Of a stretch of 64,000 nt of DNA, positions 44,060 through 54,411 are shown one piece after another. The stretch spans positions 1,550,001 to 1,614,000 of the forward strand of contig NC_007947.1 of assembly GCF_000013705.1 (NCBI RefSeq), written 5' to 3'. Every line of letters starts with the position of its first letter. Within the stretch, counting starts at the first letter, position 1. Both the position numbers and the translations under genes were made by a program. The DNA comes from Methylobacillus flagellatus KT (GTDB lineage Bacteria; Pseudomonadota; Gammaproteobacteria; Burkholderiales; Methylophilaceae). The notes beneath the pieces are model-generated. The model saw nothing but the letters and a program-made list of their open reading frames with translations. It was not told the DNA's origin and searched no databases.

Positions 44060-44534
44060 TTAAAAATCAGCTATTTCAAGCTTGAGGCCATCATACCCTA
44101 CCTGCACTGATGATGGCAGCATTTTGCTGACCGCCTCATACTCCATTTCATGCGTCATATGGATGAGGTAGGTTTGCTTGGCGCCGATGATAGCGGCCTG
44201 CTCCAGACTTTGCTCAAGACTGAAATGCGTGTAGTGCGGAGTATAGCGCAAGCAATCCAGCAACAGGACATCAAGACCTTGCAGCAATTCCAGCGACGCT
44301 TCTGGAATAGCTGAGGCGTCTGTGAGATAAGCTAGCCGACCAAGCCTGTAGCCATACATTTCCAGCCGGCCGTGCAGGATAGGCACGGGAATGATTTCCA
44401 CATTGAAGAGCTCGAATGCCTGCTCTACCGGACTCACACTCAGAATGGGGAGATCCCAATAATCGCCCGGATCGCGGATCGCGTAGCCGAACTTGCTGAC
44501 GATATGCTCCATGGCATCCGGCTTACCATATAAG
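44060..44534 (-). pseudogene. metallo-beta-lactamase-fold hydrolase, C-terminal fragment (split by transposon)
   Basis: The frame after the transposon end encodes YGKPDAMEHIVSKFGYAIRD and continues to a stop at 44060, with LLDCLRYTPHYTHFSLEQSL and LIHMTHEMEYE as the later metal ligands of PhnP-like hydrolases. The N-terminal half lies at 53295-53596. Together they make a frame of 256 codons once the element and one six-base repeat are taken out. Without an upstream start this half may be untranslated. Confidence 0.88.
44529..44534. repeat. target-site duplication, left copy (TATAAG)
   Basis: TATAAG occurs directly before the transposon inverted repeat here and directly after it at 53295-53300. 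Tn3-family elements usually duplicate five bases; here six match if each end starts with four G. With TATAA as the duplication, the left end would carry one extra G. Confidence 0.8.
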
Positions 44535-44688
44535 GGGGTCGTCTCAGAAAACGGAAAAAATCGTACGCTAAGCCGGTTGCAGCGGCCGTAGCGGCCTGAA
44601 CTTGCCTGCGCCGATCTTGGCGCTGCTACGCCAGAGGTAATCGCCAGTCAGGTTGATGTGTTCCCAGCCGAGCGGCGACAGGTACTGC
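44535..44688 (+). repeat. left terminal 154-bp inverted repeat
   Basis: Identical over its whole length to the reverse complement of 53141-53294. The outer 38 bases are the transposon inverted repeat; the inner 116 bases are the 3' end of tnpA. Identity stops abruptly at 44688. Confidence 0.95.
44568..44688 (-). pseudogene. tnpA 3'-end fragment at the left transposon end
   Basis: On the minus strand it encodes the last 39 or so residues of the transposase ([20 protein letters not shown] and on to the same stop). It is part of the 154-bp repeat and has no function by itself. It suggests that the left end was rebuilt from a copy of the right end. Confidence 0.9.
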
Positions 44689-44731
44689 TTCACTCCAATA
44701 CTGTATGTCTGCAAACAGCGCTCCGCGCGCA

Positions 44732-46018
44732 TCAAGTGAGACTCAGGCGCAGTGCCAGCGCTGCCAGGGTCGCCGCGAGTACGGGGACGGTTAGCACAAT
44801 GCCCACCTTGAAGTAATATCCCCATGTGATTGTCATTCCCTTGCGCGCCAGCACATGCAACCAAAGCAGCGTCGCCAGCGAGCCGATGGGGGTGATCTTC
44901 GGCCCCAGGTCACTACCAATCACATTGGCGTAGATCATCGCGTCCTTCACCACGCCCGTTGCGCTCGTGGCATCAATGGATAGGGCGCCCACCAGTACCG
45001 TAGGCATGTTGTTCATGGCCGAGGACAGGAGCGCTGTGAGGAAGCCAGTTCCAAAGGCGGCACCCCATACGCCGCCTTGTGCGGAGTAATCCAGCAGCCT
45101 TGCGATATGCTCCGTCAGTCCTTGGTTACGCAACCCATAGACCACGAGATACATTCCCAGCGAGAAAACGACGATTTGCCAAGGCGCTTCACGGATCACT
45201 TTGCGGGTGCTGATGACATGCCCGCGCGCAGCGACTACGAGCAACAGCAGGGCGCCTGCGGCAGCCACGGCGCTAACCGGCACGCCTAGCGGCTCAAGGC
45301 CGAAGAATCCGACCAGCAGCAGGGCCAGAACCACCCAGCCGAAACGAAACGTAGCCACATCGCGAATGGCCTCTTTCGGCTGTTTCAATTGATTCACGTC
45401 GTAGCGTGCGGGGATGCTGCGGCGGAAATAGATCGACAGCACGGCCAGAGAGGCAATGATGGCGACAATATTCACTGGAACCATCACCGCAGCGTAGTCA
45501 TTGAACCCGATATTGAAAAAGTCGGCAGAGACGATGTTAACCAGGTTGGATACGACAAGCGGCAAGCTGGCGGCATCTGCGATGAAACCGGCCGCCATGA
45601 CGAAGGCGAGCGTTGCCGCCGGACTGAACCCCAGTGCCAACAACATGGCCATGACGATTGGCGTGAGAATCAGTGCTGCGCCATCGTTGGCGAAAAGCGC
45701 GGCGACGGCTGCACCCAGCAGGATGATCAGCGCAAACAGCAGACGTCCTTTCCCTCCGCCCCAGCGTGCGACGTGCAAGGCTGCCCATTCGAAAAACCCG
45801 GCCTCATCGAGTAACAGGCTAATGATGATGATGGCAATGAATGCGGCTGTGGCGTTCCAGACGATCTGCCAGACGACAGGAATGTCACCGAAGTGAACGA
45901 CACCGGACAGTAACGCCACGACAGCGCCAAGCGTCGCACTCCAGCCAATGCCCAGCCCGCGCGGCTGCCAGATCACCAAGGCGATAGTGGCAAGAAAAAT
46001 CAATAGGGCAGCAATCAC
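44732..46018 (-). CDS. arsB: arsenite efflux membrane protein ArsB
   Basis: A 428-residue, roughly 12-span transporter of the ArsB/NhaD group. [19 protein letters not shown] and [20 protein letters not shown] are typical. It starts at GTG 46018, one base after the CBS gene. It exports arsenite, alone or as the membrane base for ArsA. It is the last cargo gene before the left transposon end. Confidence 0.93.
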   Translation of the reverse strand: MIAALLIFLATIALVIWQPRGLGIGWSATLGAVVALLSGVVHFGDIPVVWQIVWNATAAFIAIIIISLLLDEAGFFEWAALHVARWGGGKGRLLFALIILLGAAVAALFANDGAALILTPIVMAMLLALGFSPAATLAFVMAAGFIADAASLPLVVSNLVNIVSADFFNIGFNDYAAVMVPVNIVAIIASLAVLSIYFRRSIPARYDVNQLKQPKEAIRDVATFRFGWVVLALLLVGFFGLEPLGVPVSAVAAAGALLLLVVAARGHVISTRKVIREAPWQIVVFSLGMYLVVYGLRNQGLTEHIARLLDYSAQGGVWGAAFGTGFLTALLSSAMNNMPTVLVGALSIDATSATGVVKDAMIYANVIGSDLGPKITPIGSLATLLWLHVLARKGMTITWGYYFKVGIVLTVPVLAATLAALALRLSLT

Positions 46019-46019
46019 G

Positions 46020-46472
46020 TCAATTCTCTCTTTTCAGGGGGTTTTCGAGTTCTTTAAGAAGGCTCAAGAGATCAATCCGGGAGATGACGCCGATCACTTT
46101 CCCATCCTCCACGACAGGAAGGGACGTTAAGTGATGATCCACCATCAGCCGGGCTGCAACGGAGGGATGCATGGCCGCCGCGACGCTATGCACTTCCGTG
46201 GTCATTACCTCTGCGGCAGTACGCCCCCCGGCCTTGTCGCGCTGCGTCCCTTTTGGGCCAAGAAAGGAAACCCAGAAGTTCTCCTTCCAGACCGATTCAC
46301 GGGGTTCGAGCCGTTCGTCCGCGCCCCGGTGAATCAAGTCCTCCGCAGTCACAACGCCGATCAGCCGACCAGCGCCTTCGATCACTGGACCATTGATACG
46401 ATGGGCAAGCAGCAGCCTCGCAATGTCGTCAACCGGTGTCTCAGGTTGAACGGTTACCGGATCGGGCGTCAT
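46020..46472 (-). CDS. CBS-domain pair protein of the arsenic operon
   Basis: A 150-residue soluble protein with two CBS domains: the first about residues 1-55 ([20 protein letters not shown]), the second about 88-145 ([20 protein letters not shown]). Such pairs bind adenosine nucleotides. It lies between arsA and arsB, one base from arsB and 28 from arsA, so it could regulate the pump by energy state. That role is inference only. Confidence 0.85.
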   Translation of the reverse strand: MTPDPVTVQPETPVDDIARLLLAHRINGPVIEGAGRLIGVVTAEDLIHRGADERLEPRESVWKENFWVSFLGPKGTQRDKAGGRTAAEVMTTEVHSVAAAMHPSVAARLMVDHHLTSLPVVEDGKVIGVISRIDLLSLLKELENPLKREN

Positions 46473-46500
46473 GAAATTTCAGATCAACATGGTCGATCTC

Positions 46501-48264
46501 TTATGCTTGAGGATGGATGAGCGCACGCAGTCGTTCTGTACCGATCGGTTCTTCCTTCAGCAGCGGGACAACCGCGTAACGGTCCGCGTGCTGATTCGCC
46601 ACAGCGCTGATTTCGCGTAGCTCGTTGGCCGCACGCTGACGCAGTAACGGCGACTTGGCCGAAGCTGCCGCCACGCTGGTGTTGATGATCCAGGCCCAGG
46701 GCTCGATCCCGGCACGGCGCAAATCAGCTTGCAGGTTGGCGGCCTCCAGTACCGGCGTCGTCTCCGCCAGCGTGACGACGAGTACCTTCGTTTGCTTCGG
46801 GTCCTGCAATTGCATCATCGGCGTCGTGAAGTGCACGCCGGTCTTGCCCATTTGTCGTGACACTTCGCGGTGATACGCACCCGTCGCGTCGAGCAGGAGC
46901 AAGGTGTGCCCGGTCGGGGCCGTGTCCATGACGACGAACTTTTTCCCGGCCTCGCGAATGATGCGGGAGAACGCCTGGAAGACAGCAATCTCTTCCGTGC
47001 AGGGCGAACGCAAATCCTCTTCCAACAGCGCGCGACCTTCGGCATCGAGTTGAGCGCCCTTGGTTTCCAGGACGTGCTGGCGATAGCGCTCGGTCTCGGC
47101 ATGCGGATCGATTCGGCTCACGGTCAGATTATCGAGCGAGGAATCCAGTGTGTCGGTCAAGTGGGCAGCAGGATCGGAGGTCGTCAGATGCACCGGTAAG
47201 CCGCGATGCGCCAGTTCGACCGCGATGGCGGCCGCCAGGGTTGTCTTGCCTACACCACCCTTGCCCATCAACATGATCAGCCCGTGTCCATCCGCCGCGA
47301 TGCCGTCGATCAGCTCGGCCACGCTGGGCTCGTCGAGTTCGATCGGGGAATCAACCGCTGCGGGTGCTTGTGGAGGAAGGTCGGTCAGCAACTGCCGCAG
47401 TGCTTCAAGGCCGACGAGATTGAAGGGCTTAAGTTCTACGTGATCACGCGGAAGCGCAGTCAACGTAGCCGGGATGTTCTTCAGCGCTGTTTGTTCCCGT
47501 TCGTGGATTGCAGCGGCCAGCGGGTCGGTAGCGGCTTCGACGTGCGGCAGGATGCCGTTGATGACGAGATGTTGCTGTTTGAGGCCTATGGCTGCCAGTT
47601 CTTCGTGGGTTCGGGCGACCTCGCGCAAGGCCGCCTGCTGGGCGCGAGCGACCAGCACCAGGCGGGTTTGCAGCGGATCAGCCAAGGCTTCAACAGCCGC
47701 CTTGTACTGAGTACGCTGCTTTTCCAGACCGGCCAGCGGGCCTAGGCACGAGGCATCACCCTTGCCAGCTTCCAGGAAACCGCTCCACGCGCCCGGCAGT
47801 TGCAGCAAGCGGATGGTGTGGCCGGTGGGCGCAGTGTCAAAGATGATGTGCTCGTAATCAGCCGTGAGTGCCGCGTTGGTCAGTAGCGCAGTGAACTCGT
47901 CAAATGCGGCGATTTCGGTGGTACACGCGCCGGACAACGATTCCTCGATGCCCTTCACCACGTCATCAGGAAGCACGCCGCGGACCGGGCCAACCAGGCG
48001 CTCCCGATAGGCACTGGCCGCTGCCTCGGGATCAATCTCCAGAGCAGAAAGACGTGGAACCGCCGGAATCGGTGTGACGCGATTACCGATATCGACACCA
48101 AATACCTGCCCGACATTGGATGCCGGGTCGGTACTGACCAGGAGGACGCGCTTTCCGGCTTCGGCTAACTGAATGGCCGTGGCGCAGGCAATCGAGGTCT
48201 TGCCGACGCCACCCTTGCCCGTGAAAAACAGAAAACGGGGAGGAAGTTGCAGGAATTTCATCAT
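46501..48264 (-). CDS. arsA: arsenite efflux pump ATPase ArsA
   Basis: A 587-residue duplicated ATPase. Two P-loops of the GKGGVGKT type occur near residues 16-23 and in the second half, each followed by a DTAPTGHT signature. GGAG six bases before the ATGATG pair fixes the start at 48264. It couples ATP to arsenite export through ArsB, receiving the metalloid from ArsD. Confidence 0.95.
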   Translation of the reverse strand: MMKFLQLPPRFLFFTGKGGVGKTSIACATAIQLAEAGKRVLLVSTDPASNVGQVFGVDIGNRVTPIPAVPRLSALEIDPEAAASAYRERLVGPVRGVLPDDVVKGIEESLSGACTTEIAAFDEFTALLTNAALTADYEHIIFDTAPTGHTIRLLQLPGAWSGFLEAGKGDASCLGPLAGLEKQRTQYKAAVEALADPLQTRLVLVARAQQAALREVARTHEELAAIGLKQQHLVINGILPHVEAATDPLAAAIHEREQTALKNIPATLTALPRDHVELKPFNLVGLEALRQLLTDLPPQAPAAVDSPIELDEPSVAELIDGIAADGHGLIMLMGKGGVGKTTLAAAIAVELAHRGLPVHLTTSDPAAHLTDTLDSSLDNLTVSRIDPHAETERYRQHVLETKGAQLDAEGRALLEEDLRSPCTEEIAVFQAFSRIIREAGKKFVVMDTAPTGHTLLLLDATGAYHREVSRQMGKTGVHFTTPMMQLQDPKQTKVLVVTLAETTPVLEAANLQADLRRAGIEPWAWIINTSVAAASAKSPLLRQRAANELREISAVANQHADRYAVVPLLKEEPIGTERLRALIHPQA

Positions 48265-48281
48265 TGTTTTCTCCATGTTGT

Positions 48282-48650
48282 TCAGCAGCAGCCACGCGGG
48301 CCGGAGCAGCAACCGCCCGTCGCCGGCTTGGCGGCGTCTGCCGGTTGATCAATGCCGATCCAGAGGGCCAATTCAGCCCGCTTCGGATAACGTCCCGCGA
48401 GCGCCACTTCACCATCGACCAGGATCAGTGGTAGCGCACCCTGACCGGAGCGCTGCAAAAATCCTTTTACGGTCGCGTTGTCGGCAAACATCTGTGGCTG
48501 CTGCGCCAGGTTGTAGCGCTCGATGTGCGCGCCGTTCTGCTTCGCCCAATCAACATCAGCAGCAAAAGTCACCAAGGCTTGGTCAACCTCCACGCCGCAG
48601 ACGCCGGTGCTGCAACACAGCGATGGGTCAAACACTTCGATCTTCTTCAT
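48282..48650 (-). CDS. arsD: arsenite metallochaperone ArsD
   Basis: A 122-residue protein with the arsenite-binding C12, C13 and C18 (SLCCSTGVC) and two further cysteine pairs at the end (114-115 and 121-122). It passes arsenite to ArsA. It is 17 bases upstream of arsA. Confidence 0.94.
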   Translation of the reverse strand: MKKIEVFDPSLCCSTGVCGVEVDQALVTFAADVDWAKQNGAHIERYNLAQQPQMFADNATVKGFLQRSGQGALPLILVDGEVALAGRYPKRAELALWIGIDQPADAAKPATGGCCSGPRGCC

Positions 48651-48690
48651 TTAAACTCTCCATCAAGTATTCAAATATAAGTTAAAAAAA

Positions 48691-49545
48691 CTACGCCGAA
48701 AGCGCCCCAATCCGATCCAGTTCCGCCTTCAAGCGTGTCCGGTCGCGCGCAAGCTCCACCAACGGCAGCGCGAGGAAAGCTTCGATGCGACGCCGCAAGA
48801 TACGGTAGGCCGCCGTGAACGCTGCTTCGATTTCCGCTTCGGTCCCTGTGGCATGAGCGGGATCGTCAACACCCCAATGCGCACGCAGTACCGCGCCAAG
48901 ATACGCCGGACAGGTTTCCCCAGCAGCATTCGAGCACACGGTGATGACCACATCCGGGACCTGCGGCAGGTTGTCCCATGATTTACTGTGCAGTCCGTTC
49001 GTGTCGATACCTTCACGCGCCAAGAGCGCCAGGGAACGCGGATGGACGGTCCCGGTCGGCTGACTTCCCGCACTCATGGCTTTCCAGCCTGTCGGAGCCA
49101 AGTGGTTAAAGACCGCTTCCGCCAAAATAGAACGGCAGGAGTTACCGGTACAAAGAAACAGGATATTCATGTTGTCGCTTTCGTTGGAGTGGGTGACAGG
49201 GGGGGGCAACAGTTCCTTGGCGCAGTTCGAGGCAGCAACCTTTTCTACGCATTTAGCGGGACTGCCAGTGCAACACTCATCCGTGAGGTAAGCGATCAGA
49301 TCCAACATCAACGGGATGTCCGCTCGGTAACGTTGGAAGCGGCCCTCCTGCTCAACCGTCACCAAGCGAGCTTGTGACAGCGCCTTCAGGTGAAAAGAGA
49401 GGTTGGCCGGCGGCACATCCAGCGCGTTCGCAATCTCGCCCGCCACCATGCCGTCTGGCCCCTTCTTGACCAACAGCCTGAACACGTCCAAGCGCAAGCC
49501 CGATGAGAGGGATTCGAAGATCGATGTTGCGACTTGCTTTTCCAT
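48691..49545 (-). CDS. ArsR-ArsC fusion: arsenic repressor joined to arsenate reductase
   Basis: A single 284-residue frame. Residues 1-110 are an ArsR winged helix (VPPANLSFHLKALSQARLVT) with Cys at 91, 92 and 99, the arrangement used for arsenite sensing in ArsR of the Acidithiobacillus type. From residue 126 a low-molecular-weight phosphatase-type arsenate reductase begins (FLCTGNSCRS, the CX5R loop at 132-138), with resolving cysteines at 204 and 212. So one protein would both sense arsenite and make it from arsenate. It is the first gene of the leftward operon. Confidence 0.93.
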   Translation of the reverse strand: MEKQVATSIFESLSSGLRLDVFRLLVKKGPDGMVAGEIANALDVPPANLSFHLKALSQARLVTVEQEGRFQRYRADIPLMLDLIAYLTDECCTGSPAKCVEKVAASNCAKELLPPPVTHSNESDNMNILFLCTGNSCRSILAEAVFNHLAPTGWKAMSAGSQPTGTVHPRSLALLAREGIDTNGLHSKSWDNLPQVPDVVITVCSNAAGETCPAYLGAVLRAHWGVDDPAHATGTEAEIEAAFTAAYRILRRRIEAFLALPLVELARDRTRLKAELDRIGALSA

Positions 49546-49567
49546 ATTTAAATAATACTACAAATAT
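49544..49567. promoter_or_regulatory. candidate ArsR operator
   Basis: An imperfect palindrome (ATATTT arm at 49544, AAATAT arm at 49562) directly upstream of the arsR-arsC start. ArsR family operators are often AT-rich palindromes at this place. Not otherwise supported. Confidence 0.35.
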
Positions 49568-49597
49568 CAAACGATGCAAGCGCGTTGCTCTGTCCGC

Positions 49598-49720
49598 TTA
49601 GACTATACCCTAACCTGGCGTCAGACCGTCCAATGCGCAAGCGTCAGAATAGAGTCGCCTTCCGAATTAATTGACATCCGCCGTCAAGGGTCATAGATTT
49701 CTTCCTGACACATTACCCTC
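49598..49720. other. resolution (res) site of the transposon
   Basis: The stretch before tnpR contains ACCCTAACCTGGCGTCAGA, a GCGTCAGAATAG repeat and TTGACATCCGCCGTCAAGG, arranged as in Tn21-group res sites (three subsites). TnpR would bind here to resolve cointegrates. The promoters of tnpR and of the ars operon share this region. Confidence 0.7.
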
Positions 49721-49731
49721 AGGAGGACACG

Positions 49732-50292
49732 TTGCACGGTCAACGCATCGGCTACGTTCGCGTCAGCAGCTTTGACCAGAACCCGGAACGCCAGCTTGAG
49801 CATGTTTTGGTGGACCGGCTGTTCACCGACAAGGCGTCGGGCAAGGACACCCAGCGCCCCGAGCTGGAACGGCTGCTCGCCTTCGTGCGCGAGGGCGATA
49901 CGGTGGTGGTGCACAGCATGGACCGCCTGGCGCGCAACCTGGACGACCTGCGCCGCCTGGTGCAGAAGCTCACTCAGCGCGGTGTGCGCATCGAGTTCGT
50001 CAAGGAGAGCCTGACCTTCACTGGCGAGGACTCGCCGATGGCGAACCTGATGCTGTCGGTGATGGGCGCGTTCGCCGAGTTCGAGCGGGCCTTGATCCGT
50101 GAACGGCAGCGCGAGGGCATCGCGCTCGCCAAGCAGCGCGGTGCGTACCGGGGTCGAAAGAAGGCGCTCTCGCCGGAGCGGGTCGCCGAGCTGCGCCGAC
50201 GGGCCGCTGCCGGCGAGCAGAAAGCCCAGCTCGCCCGCGAGTTCGGCATCAGCCGCGAAACCCTCTACCAATACCTGAGAACGGACGACTGA
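49732..50292 (+). CDS. tnpR: Tn3-family resolvase
   Basis: A 186-residue serine recombinase starting at TTG 49732 with GGAGG upstream. [17 protein letters not shown] contains the catalytic serine, with [12 protein letters not shown] and the E helix later, and a C-terminal helix-turn-helix ([16 protein letters not shown]). It resolves cointegrates at res. Two bases before tnpA. Confidence 0.95.
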   Translation: MHGQRIGYVRVSSFDQNPERQLEHVLVDRLFTDKASGKDTQRPELERLLAFVREGDTVVVHSMDRLARNLDDLRRLVQKLTQRGVRIEFVKESLTFTGEDSPMANLMLSVMGAFAEFERALIRERQREGIALAKQRGAYRGRKKALSPERVAELRRRAAAGEQKAQLAREFGISRETLYQYLRTDD

Positions 50293-50294
50293 CC

Positions 50295-53261
50295 ATGCCC
50301 CGACGCTCCATTCTGACCGCCGCCGAGCGGGCAAGCCTGCTAGCGTTACCCGATACCGAAGATGAATTGATCCGGCACTACACGTTCAGCGAGGCCGACC
50401 TGTCACTGATTCGCCAGCGACGTGGGGATGCGAACCGACTGGGTGTCGCGGTGCAGTTGTGCTTGCTGCGCTTCCCCGGTCAGGGCCTGCTTCCCGACGC
50501 CGCGGTGCCGATGTCCCTGCTGCAATGGATCGGACGGCAACTGCGGCTCGACCCGGTGTGTTGGCCGCAGTATGCTGAGCGGGAGGAAACCCGGCGCGAG
50601 CATCTGCTCGAACTGCGGGCGTACCTGGGCATGGAGCCGTTCGGCCTGGCGCACTATCGGCAGGCCGTCCATGCCACGACCGAGCTGGCCTTGCAGACCG
50701 ACAAGGGCATCGTGCTGGCCGCCAGCGTCCTCGATGCGCTGCGCCACCGGCACATCATCATTCCGACGCTGGATGTCATCGAGCGCGTCTGTGCCGAAGC
50801 AATCACCCGCGCCAACCGGCGCATCTACGACGCCTTGACCGAGCCGCTGTCGGACGGGCATCGCCGCCGCCTCGACGATCTGCTCAAGCGCCGGGACAAC
50901 GGCCAAACGACCTGGCTTGCCTGGCTGCGCCAGTCGCCCGCTAAGCCGAACTCGCGGCACATGCTCGAACACATCAAACGCCTCAAGGCGTGGCAGGCAC
51001 TCGACCTGCCTTCCGGCATCGAGCGGCTGGTTCACCAGAACCGGCTGCTCAAGATCGCCCGCGAGGGCGGCCAGATGACGCCTGCCGACCTGGCCAAGTT
51101 CGAGGCGCAGCGCCGCTACGCGACCCTGGTGGCGCTCGCCATTGAGGGCATGGCCACCGTTACCGACGAAATCATCGACCTGCATGACCGCATCCTGGGC
51201 AAGCTGTTCAACGCCGCCAAGAACAAGCATCAGCAGCAGTTCCAGGCATCCGGCAAGGCGATCAACGCCAAGGTGCGGCTGTTCGGCCGCATCGGTCAGG
51301 CACTGATCGAGGCCAAGCAATCGGGCCGCGATCCGTTCGCCGCCATCGAGGCCGTCATGTCCTGGGACGCCTTCGCCGAGAGCGTCACCGAGGCGCAGCG
51401 GCTCGCGCAGCCTGAGGACTTCGATTTCCTGCACCGCATCGGCGAGAGCTACGCCACGCTGCGCCGCTACGCGCCGGAATTCCTCGACGTGCTCAAGCTG
51501 CGGGCCGCGCCCGCCGCCAAGGACGTGCTGGAGGCCATCGACGTGCTGCGCGGCATGAACAGCGACAACGCCCGCAAGGTGCCTGCCGACGCGCCGACAG
51601 ACTTCATCAAGCCGCGCTGGCAGAAGCTGGTGATGACCGACGCCGGCATCGACCGGCGCTACTACGAACTGTGCGCGCTGTCGGAGCTGAAGAACGCGCT
51701 GCGCTCCGGCGACATATGGGTGCAGGGTTCGCGCCAGTTCAAGGACTTCGAGGACTACCTGGTGCCGCCCGCGAAATTCGCCAGCCTAAAGCGGGCCAGC
51801 GAATTGCCGCTGGCCGTGGCCACCGACTGCGACCAGTACCTGCACGACCGGCTGACGCTGCTGGAAATGCAGCTCGCCACCGTCAACCGCATGGCACTGG
51901 CCAATGACCTGCCAGACGCCATCATCACCGAATCGGGCCTGAAAATCACGCCGCTTGATGCGGCGGTACCCGACACTGCGCAGGCCCTGATTGACCAGAC
52001 GGCGATGATCCTGCCGCACGTCAAGATCACCGAACTGCTGCTGGAGGTGGACGAATGGACGGGCTTCACCCGGCACTTCACGCATCTGAAGTCGGGCGAC
52101 CTGGCCAAGGACAAGAACCTGCTGCTGACCACGATCCTGGCAGACGCGATCAACCTGGGCCTGACCAAGATGGCCGAGTCCTGCCCCGGCACGACCTACG
52201 CCAAGCTGGCCTGGCTGCAAGCCTGGCACATCCGCGACGAAACCTATGGGGCGGCGCTGGCCGAGCTGGTCAATGCACAGTTCCGCCACCCGTTCGCCGA
52301 GCATTGGGGCGACGGCACCACGTCATCGTCGGACGGCCAGAACTTCCGCACCGGCAGCAAGGCCGAGAGCACCGGCCACATCAACCCGAAATACGGCAGC
52401 AGCCCAGGGCGGACGTTCTATACCCACATTTCCGACCAGTACGCGCCATTCCACACCAAGGTCGTGAACGTCGGCGTGCGCGACTCGACCTACGTGCTCG
52501 ACGGCCTGCTGTACCACGAATCCGACCTGCGCATCGAGGAACACTACACCGACACGGCGGGCTTCACCGATCACGTCTTCGCCCTGATGCACCTCTTGGG
52601 CTTCCGCTTCGCGCCGCGCATCCGCGACCTGGGCGACACCAAGCTCTACATCCCGAAGGGCGACGCCGCCTATGACGCGCTCAAGCCGATGATCGGCGGC
52701 ACGCTCAACATCAAGCGCGTCCGCGCCCATTGGGATGAAATCCTGCGGCTGGCCACCTCGATCAAGCAGGGCACGGTGACGGCTTCACTGATGCTGCGCA
52801 AACTCGGCAGCTACCCGCGCCAGAACGGCTTGGCCGTCGCCCTGCGCGAGTTGGGGCGCATCGAGCGCACGCTGTTCATCCTGGACTGGCTGCAAAGCGT
52901 CGAGCTGCGCCGCCGCGTGCATGCCGGGCTGAACAAGGGCGAGGCGCGCAACGCACTGGCCCGTGCCGTGTTCTTCAACCGCCTGGGGGAAATTCGTGAC
53001 CGCAGTTTCGAGCAGCAGCGCTACCGCGCTTCCGGCCTCAATCTGGTGACGGCGGCCATCGTCCTTTGGAATACGGTCTATCTGGAACGGGCCGCGAACG
53101 CCTTGCGTGGCCACGGCCAGACCGTCGATGACGGTCTGTTGCAGTACCTGTCGCCGCTCGGCTGGGAACACATCAACCTGACTGGCGATTACCTCTGGCG
53201 TAGCAGCGCCAAGATCGGCGCAGGCAAGTTCAGGCCGCTACGGCCGCTGCAACCGGCTTAG
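50295..53261 (+). CDS. tnpA: Tn3-family transposase
   Basis: A 988-residue transposase, full length for Tn21/Tn501 relatives. The N-terminal DUF4158-like DNA-binding region is followed by the long Tn3 DDE domain, including [20 protein letters not shown] and a C-terminal [13 protein letters not shown]. No interruption is seen. The last 40 or so codons are repeated at the left end of the element. Confidence 0.96.
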   Translation: MPRRSILTAAERASLLALPDTEDELIRHYTFSEADLSLIRQRRGDANRLGVAVQLCLLRFPGQGLLPDAAVPMSLLQWIGRQLRLDPVCWPQYAEREETRREHLLELRAYLGMEPFGLAHYRQAVHATTELALQTDKGIVLAASVLDALRHRHIIIPTLDVIERVCAEAITRANRRIYDALTEPLSDGHRRRLDDLLKRRDNGQTTWLAWLRQSPAKPNSRHMLEHIKRLKAWQALDLPSGIERLVHQNRLLKIAREGGQMTPADLAKFEAQRRYATLVALAIEGMATVTDEIIDLHDRILGKLFNAAKNKHQQQFQASGKAINAKVRLFGRIGQALIEAKQSGRDPFAAIEAVMSWDAFAESVTEAQRLAQPEDFDFLHRIGESYATLRRYAPEFLDVLKLRAAPAAKDVLEAIDVLRGMNSDNARKVPADAPTDFIKPRWQKLVMTDAGIDRRYYELCALSELKNALRSGDIWVQGSRQFKDFEDYLVPPAKFASLKRASELPLAVATDCDQYLHDRLTLLEMQLATVNRMALANDLPDAIITESGLKITPLDAAVPDTAQALIDQTAMILPHVKITELLLEVDEWTGFTRHFTHLKSGDLAKDKNLLLTTILADAINLGLTKMAESCPGTTYAKLAWLQAWHIRDETYGAALAELVNAQFRHPFAEHWGDGTTSSSDGQNFRTGSKAESTGHINPKYGSSPGRTFYTHISDQYAPFHTKVVNVGVRDSTYVLDGLLYHESDLRIEEHYTDTAGFTDHVFALMHLLGFRFAPRIRDLGDTKLYIPKGDAAYDALKPMIGGTLNIKRVRAHWDEILRLATSIKQGTVTASLMLRKLGSYPRQNGLAVALRELGRIERTLFILDWLQSVELRRRVHAGLNKGEARNALARAVFFNRLGEIRDRSFEQQRYRASGLNLVTAAIVLWNTVYLERAANALRGHGQTVDDGLLQYLSPLGWEHINLTGDYLWRSSAKIGAGKFRPLRPLQPA

Positions 53262-53294
53262 CGTACGATTTTTTCCGTTTTCTGAGACGACCCC
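53141..53294 (-). repeat. right terminal 154-bp inverted repeat
   Basis: The partner of 44535-44688, perfectly matched. It includes the tnpA stop codon and the 38-bp transposon end. Confidence 0.95.
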
Positions 53295-53596
53295 TATAAG
53301 GGGATCTGCTGGCGTTGCTTCTGGCAAAAGGCGCGCAAATCATCAATGCCGTGCAGATGATCTGCATGGGTATGGGTATAGAGTACGGCATCTATATGTG
53401 AGATGCCTTCGCGCAACGCCTGCAGGCGGATATCTGGTCCAGTATCGATCAGGATATTTTTACCATTGCTTAAGGTAATTAATGAAGAGCAACGGCTACG
53501 CTTATTTTTGGGATTATCTGACACGCAAGTGGCGCACTGACACCCGATCACCGGGGTCCCGGCACTGGAGCCCACGCCCAGCATGGTCAGGCGCAT
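53295..53596 (-). pseudogene. metallo-beta-lactamase-fold hydrolase, N-terminal fragment (split by transposon)
   Basis: Begins at ATG 53596, within the end of tatD. It contains [16 protein letters not shown], with cysteines like those of PhnP structural zinc, and [10 protein letters not shown], the first metal site. The frame reaches a TAG created where TATAAG meets the transposon end. The remaining half is at 44060-44534. The truncated product lacks later metal ligands and should be inactive. Confidence 0.9.
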
Positions 53597-54363
53597 GGAC
53601 GCGCATCCTTGAACAAGCGGAAGAAGTTTGCCGTTGTGGCCAGCTCAACCTCTTGATAACTGATGCCACGCAGCTTGGCAAGCTCCTCAGCGACATAACG
53701 CACATAGGCAGGTTGGTTGACCTTACCGCGAAACGGTACAGGAGCAAGGTATGGGGAATCTGTTTCAACCAGGATGCGGTCCAGCGGCAATACCCTGGCC
53801 ACTTCCTTCAATGCCAAGGCATTCTTGAATGTGACGATGCCTGAGAAAGAAATGTAGAAACCGAGATCCATTGCCGCCAATGCGACTTGCAGACTTTCAG
53901 TGAAGCAGTGCATCACGCCACCAACCTGCTCTGCATGCTCCTCCCGCATGATGCGCAGCGTGTCCTCAGCTGCATTACGCGTATGAATCACCAACGGCTT
54001 CCGTGCCCGAATGGCCGCCCGGATATGAGTACGAAAGCGCTCGCGCTGCCACTCGAGGTCGCCGGTAAGTCGGAAATAATCCAGACCTGTTTCGCCGATA
54101 GCCACGACTTTAGGATGGGCAGCCAAACTCACCAACTGATCCTCTGAGAATGCTGGCTCATCCTCGTAATCCGGATGCACCCCTACCGAGGCATAGAAAT
54201 TCTCATAGGCTTCCGCCACGGCCAGCACCTCGGGAAAGTCTGGCAACGTCACCGAAATGCATAATGCATGCCCTACCCGCTCTCGCTGCATAGCCTCACG
54301 CAATGTTTGAAGATTTTGGCGCAGCTCGGGAAAGTTCAGGTGGCAGTGAGAATCAACCAACAT
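53587..54363 (-). CDS. tatD: TatD-family metal-dependent DNase
   Basis: A 258-residue protein: DSHCHLNF at the N-terminus (two metal histidines), [19 protein letters not shown] and [15 protein letters not shown] near the end. Such proteins hydrolyse DNA or act as 3' exonucleases. It lies after pilZ in the tmk-holB-pilZ-tatD series. Confidence 0.94.
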   Translation of the reverse strand: MLVDSHCHLNFPELRQNLQTLREAMQRERVGHALCISVTLPDFPEVLAVAEAYENFYASVGVHPDYEDEPAFSEDQLVSLAAHPKVVAIGETGLDYFRLTGDLEWQRERFRTHIRAAIRARKPLVIHTRNAAEDTLRIMREEHAEQVGGVMHCFTESLQVALAAMDLGFYISFSGIVTFKNALALKEVARVLPLDRILVETDSPYLAPVPFRGKVNQPAYVRYVAEELAKLRGISYQEVELATTANFFRLFKDARPCA

Positions 54364-54411
54364 AAATAAAATTTAAATCAAAGTATTAGGAGTTAATGTT
54401 AAAGCAAAACA

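Larger units (their letters stand above)
44535..53294. mobile_element. Tn21-subgroup Tn3-family transposon with arsenic operon
   Basis: An 8760-bp element with 38-bp terminal inverted repeats of the GGGGTCGTCTCAGAAAACGG type, tnpR and tnpA reading right, a res region and a leftward arsenic-resistance operon as cargo. The ends share a perfect 154-bp inverted repeat. It interrupts the hydrolase gene downstream of tatD. The structure looks intact and mobile. Confidence 0.93.

Noticed and set aside
44568..44864. 98-codon frame ending in transposase C-terminal sequence
   Set aside because: Its first half is antisense or frame-shifted arsB sequence joined to the copied tnpA end; it is not a gene in its own right.
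50403..51434. 343-codon open frame on the minus strand inside tnpA
   Set aside because: It is antisense to a well-supported transposase and reflects GC-rich codon bias; no ribosome site and no recognisable domain.
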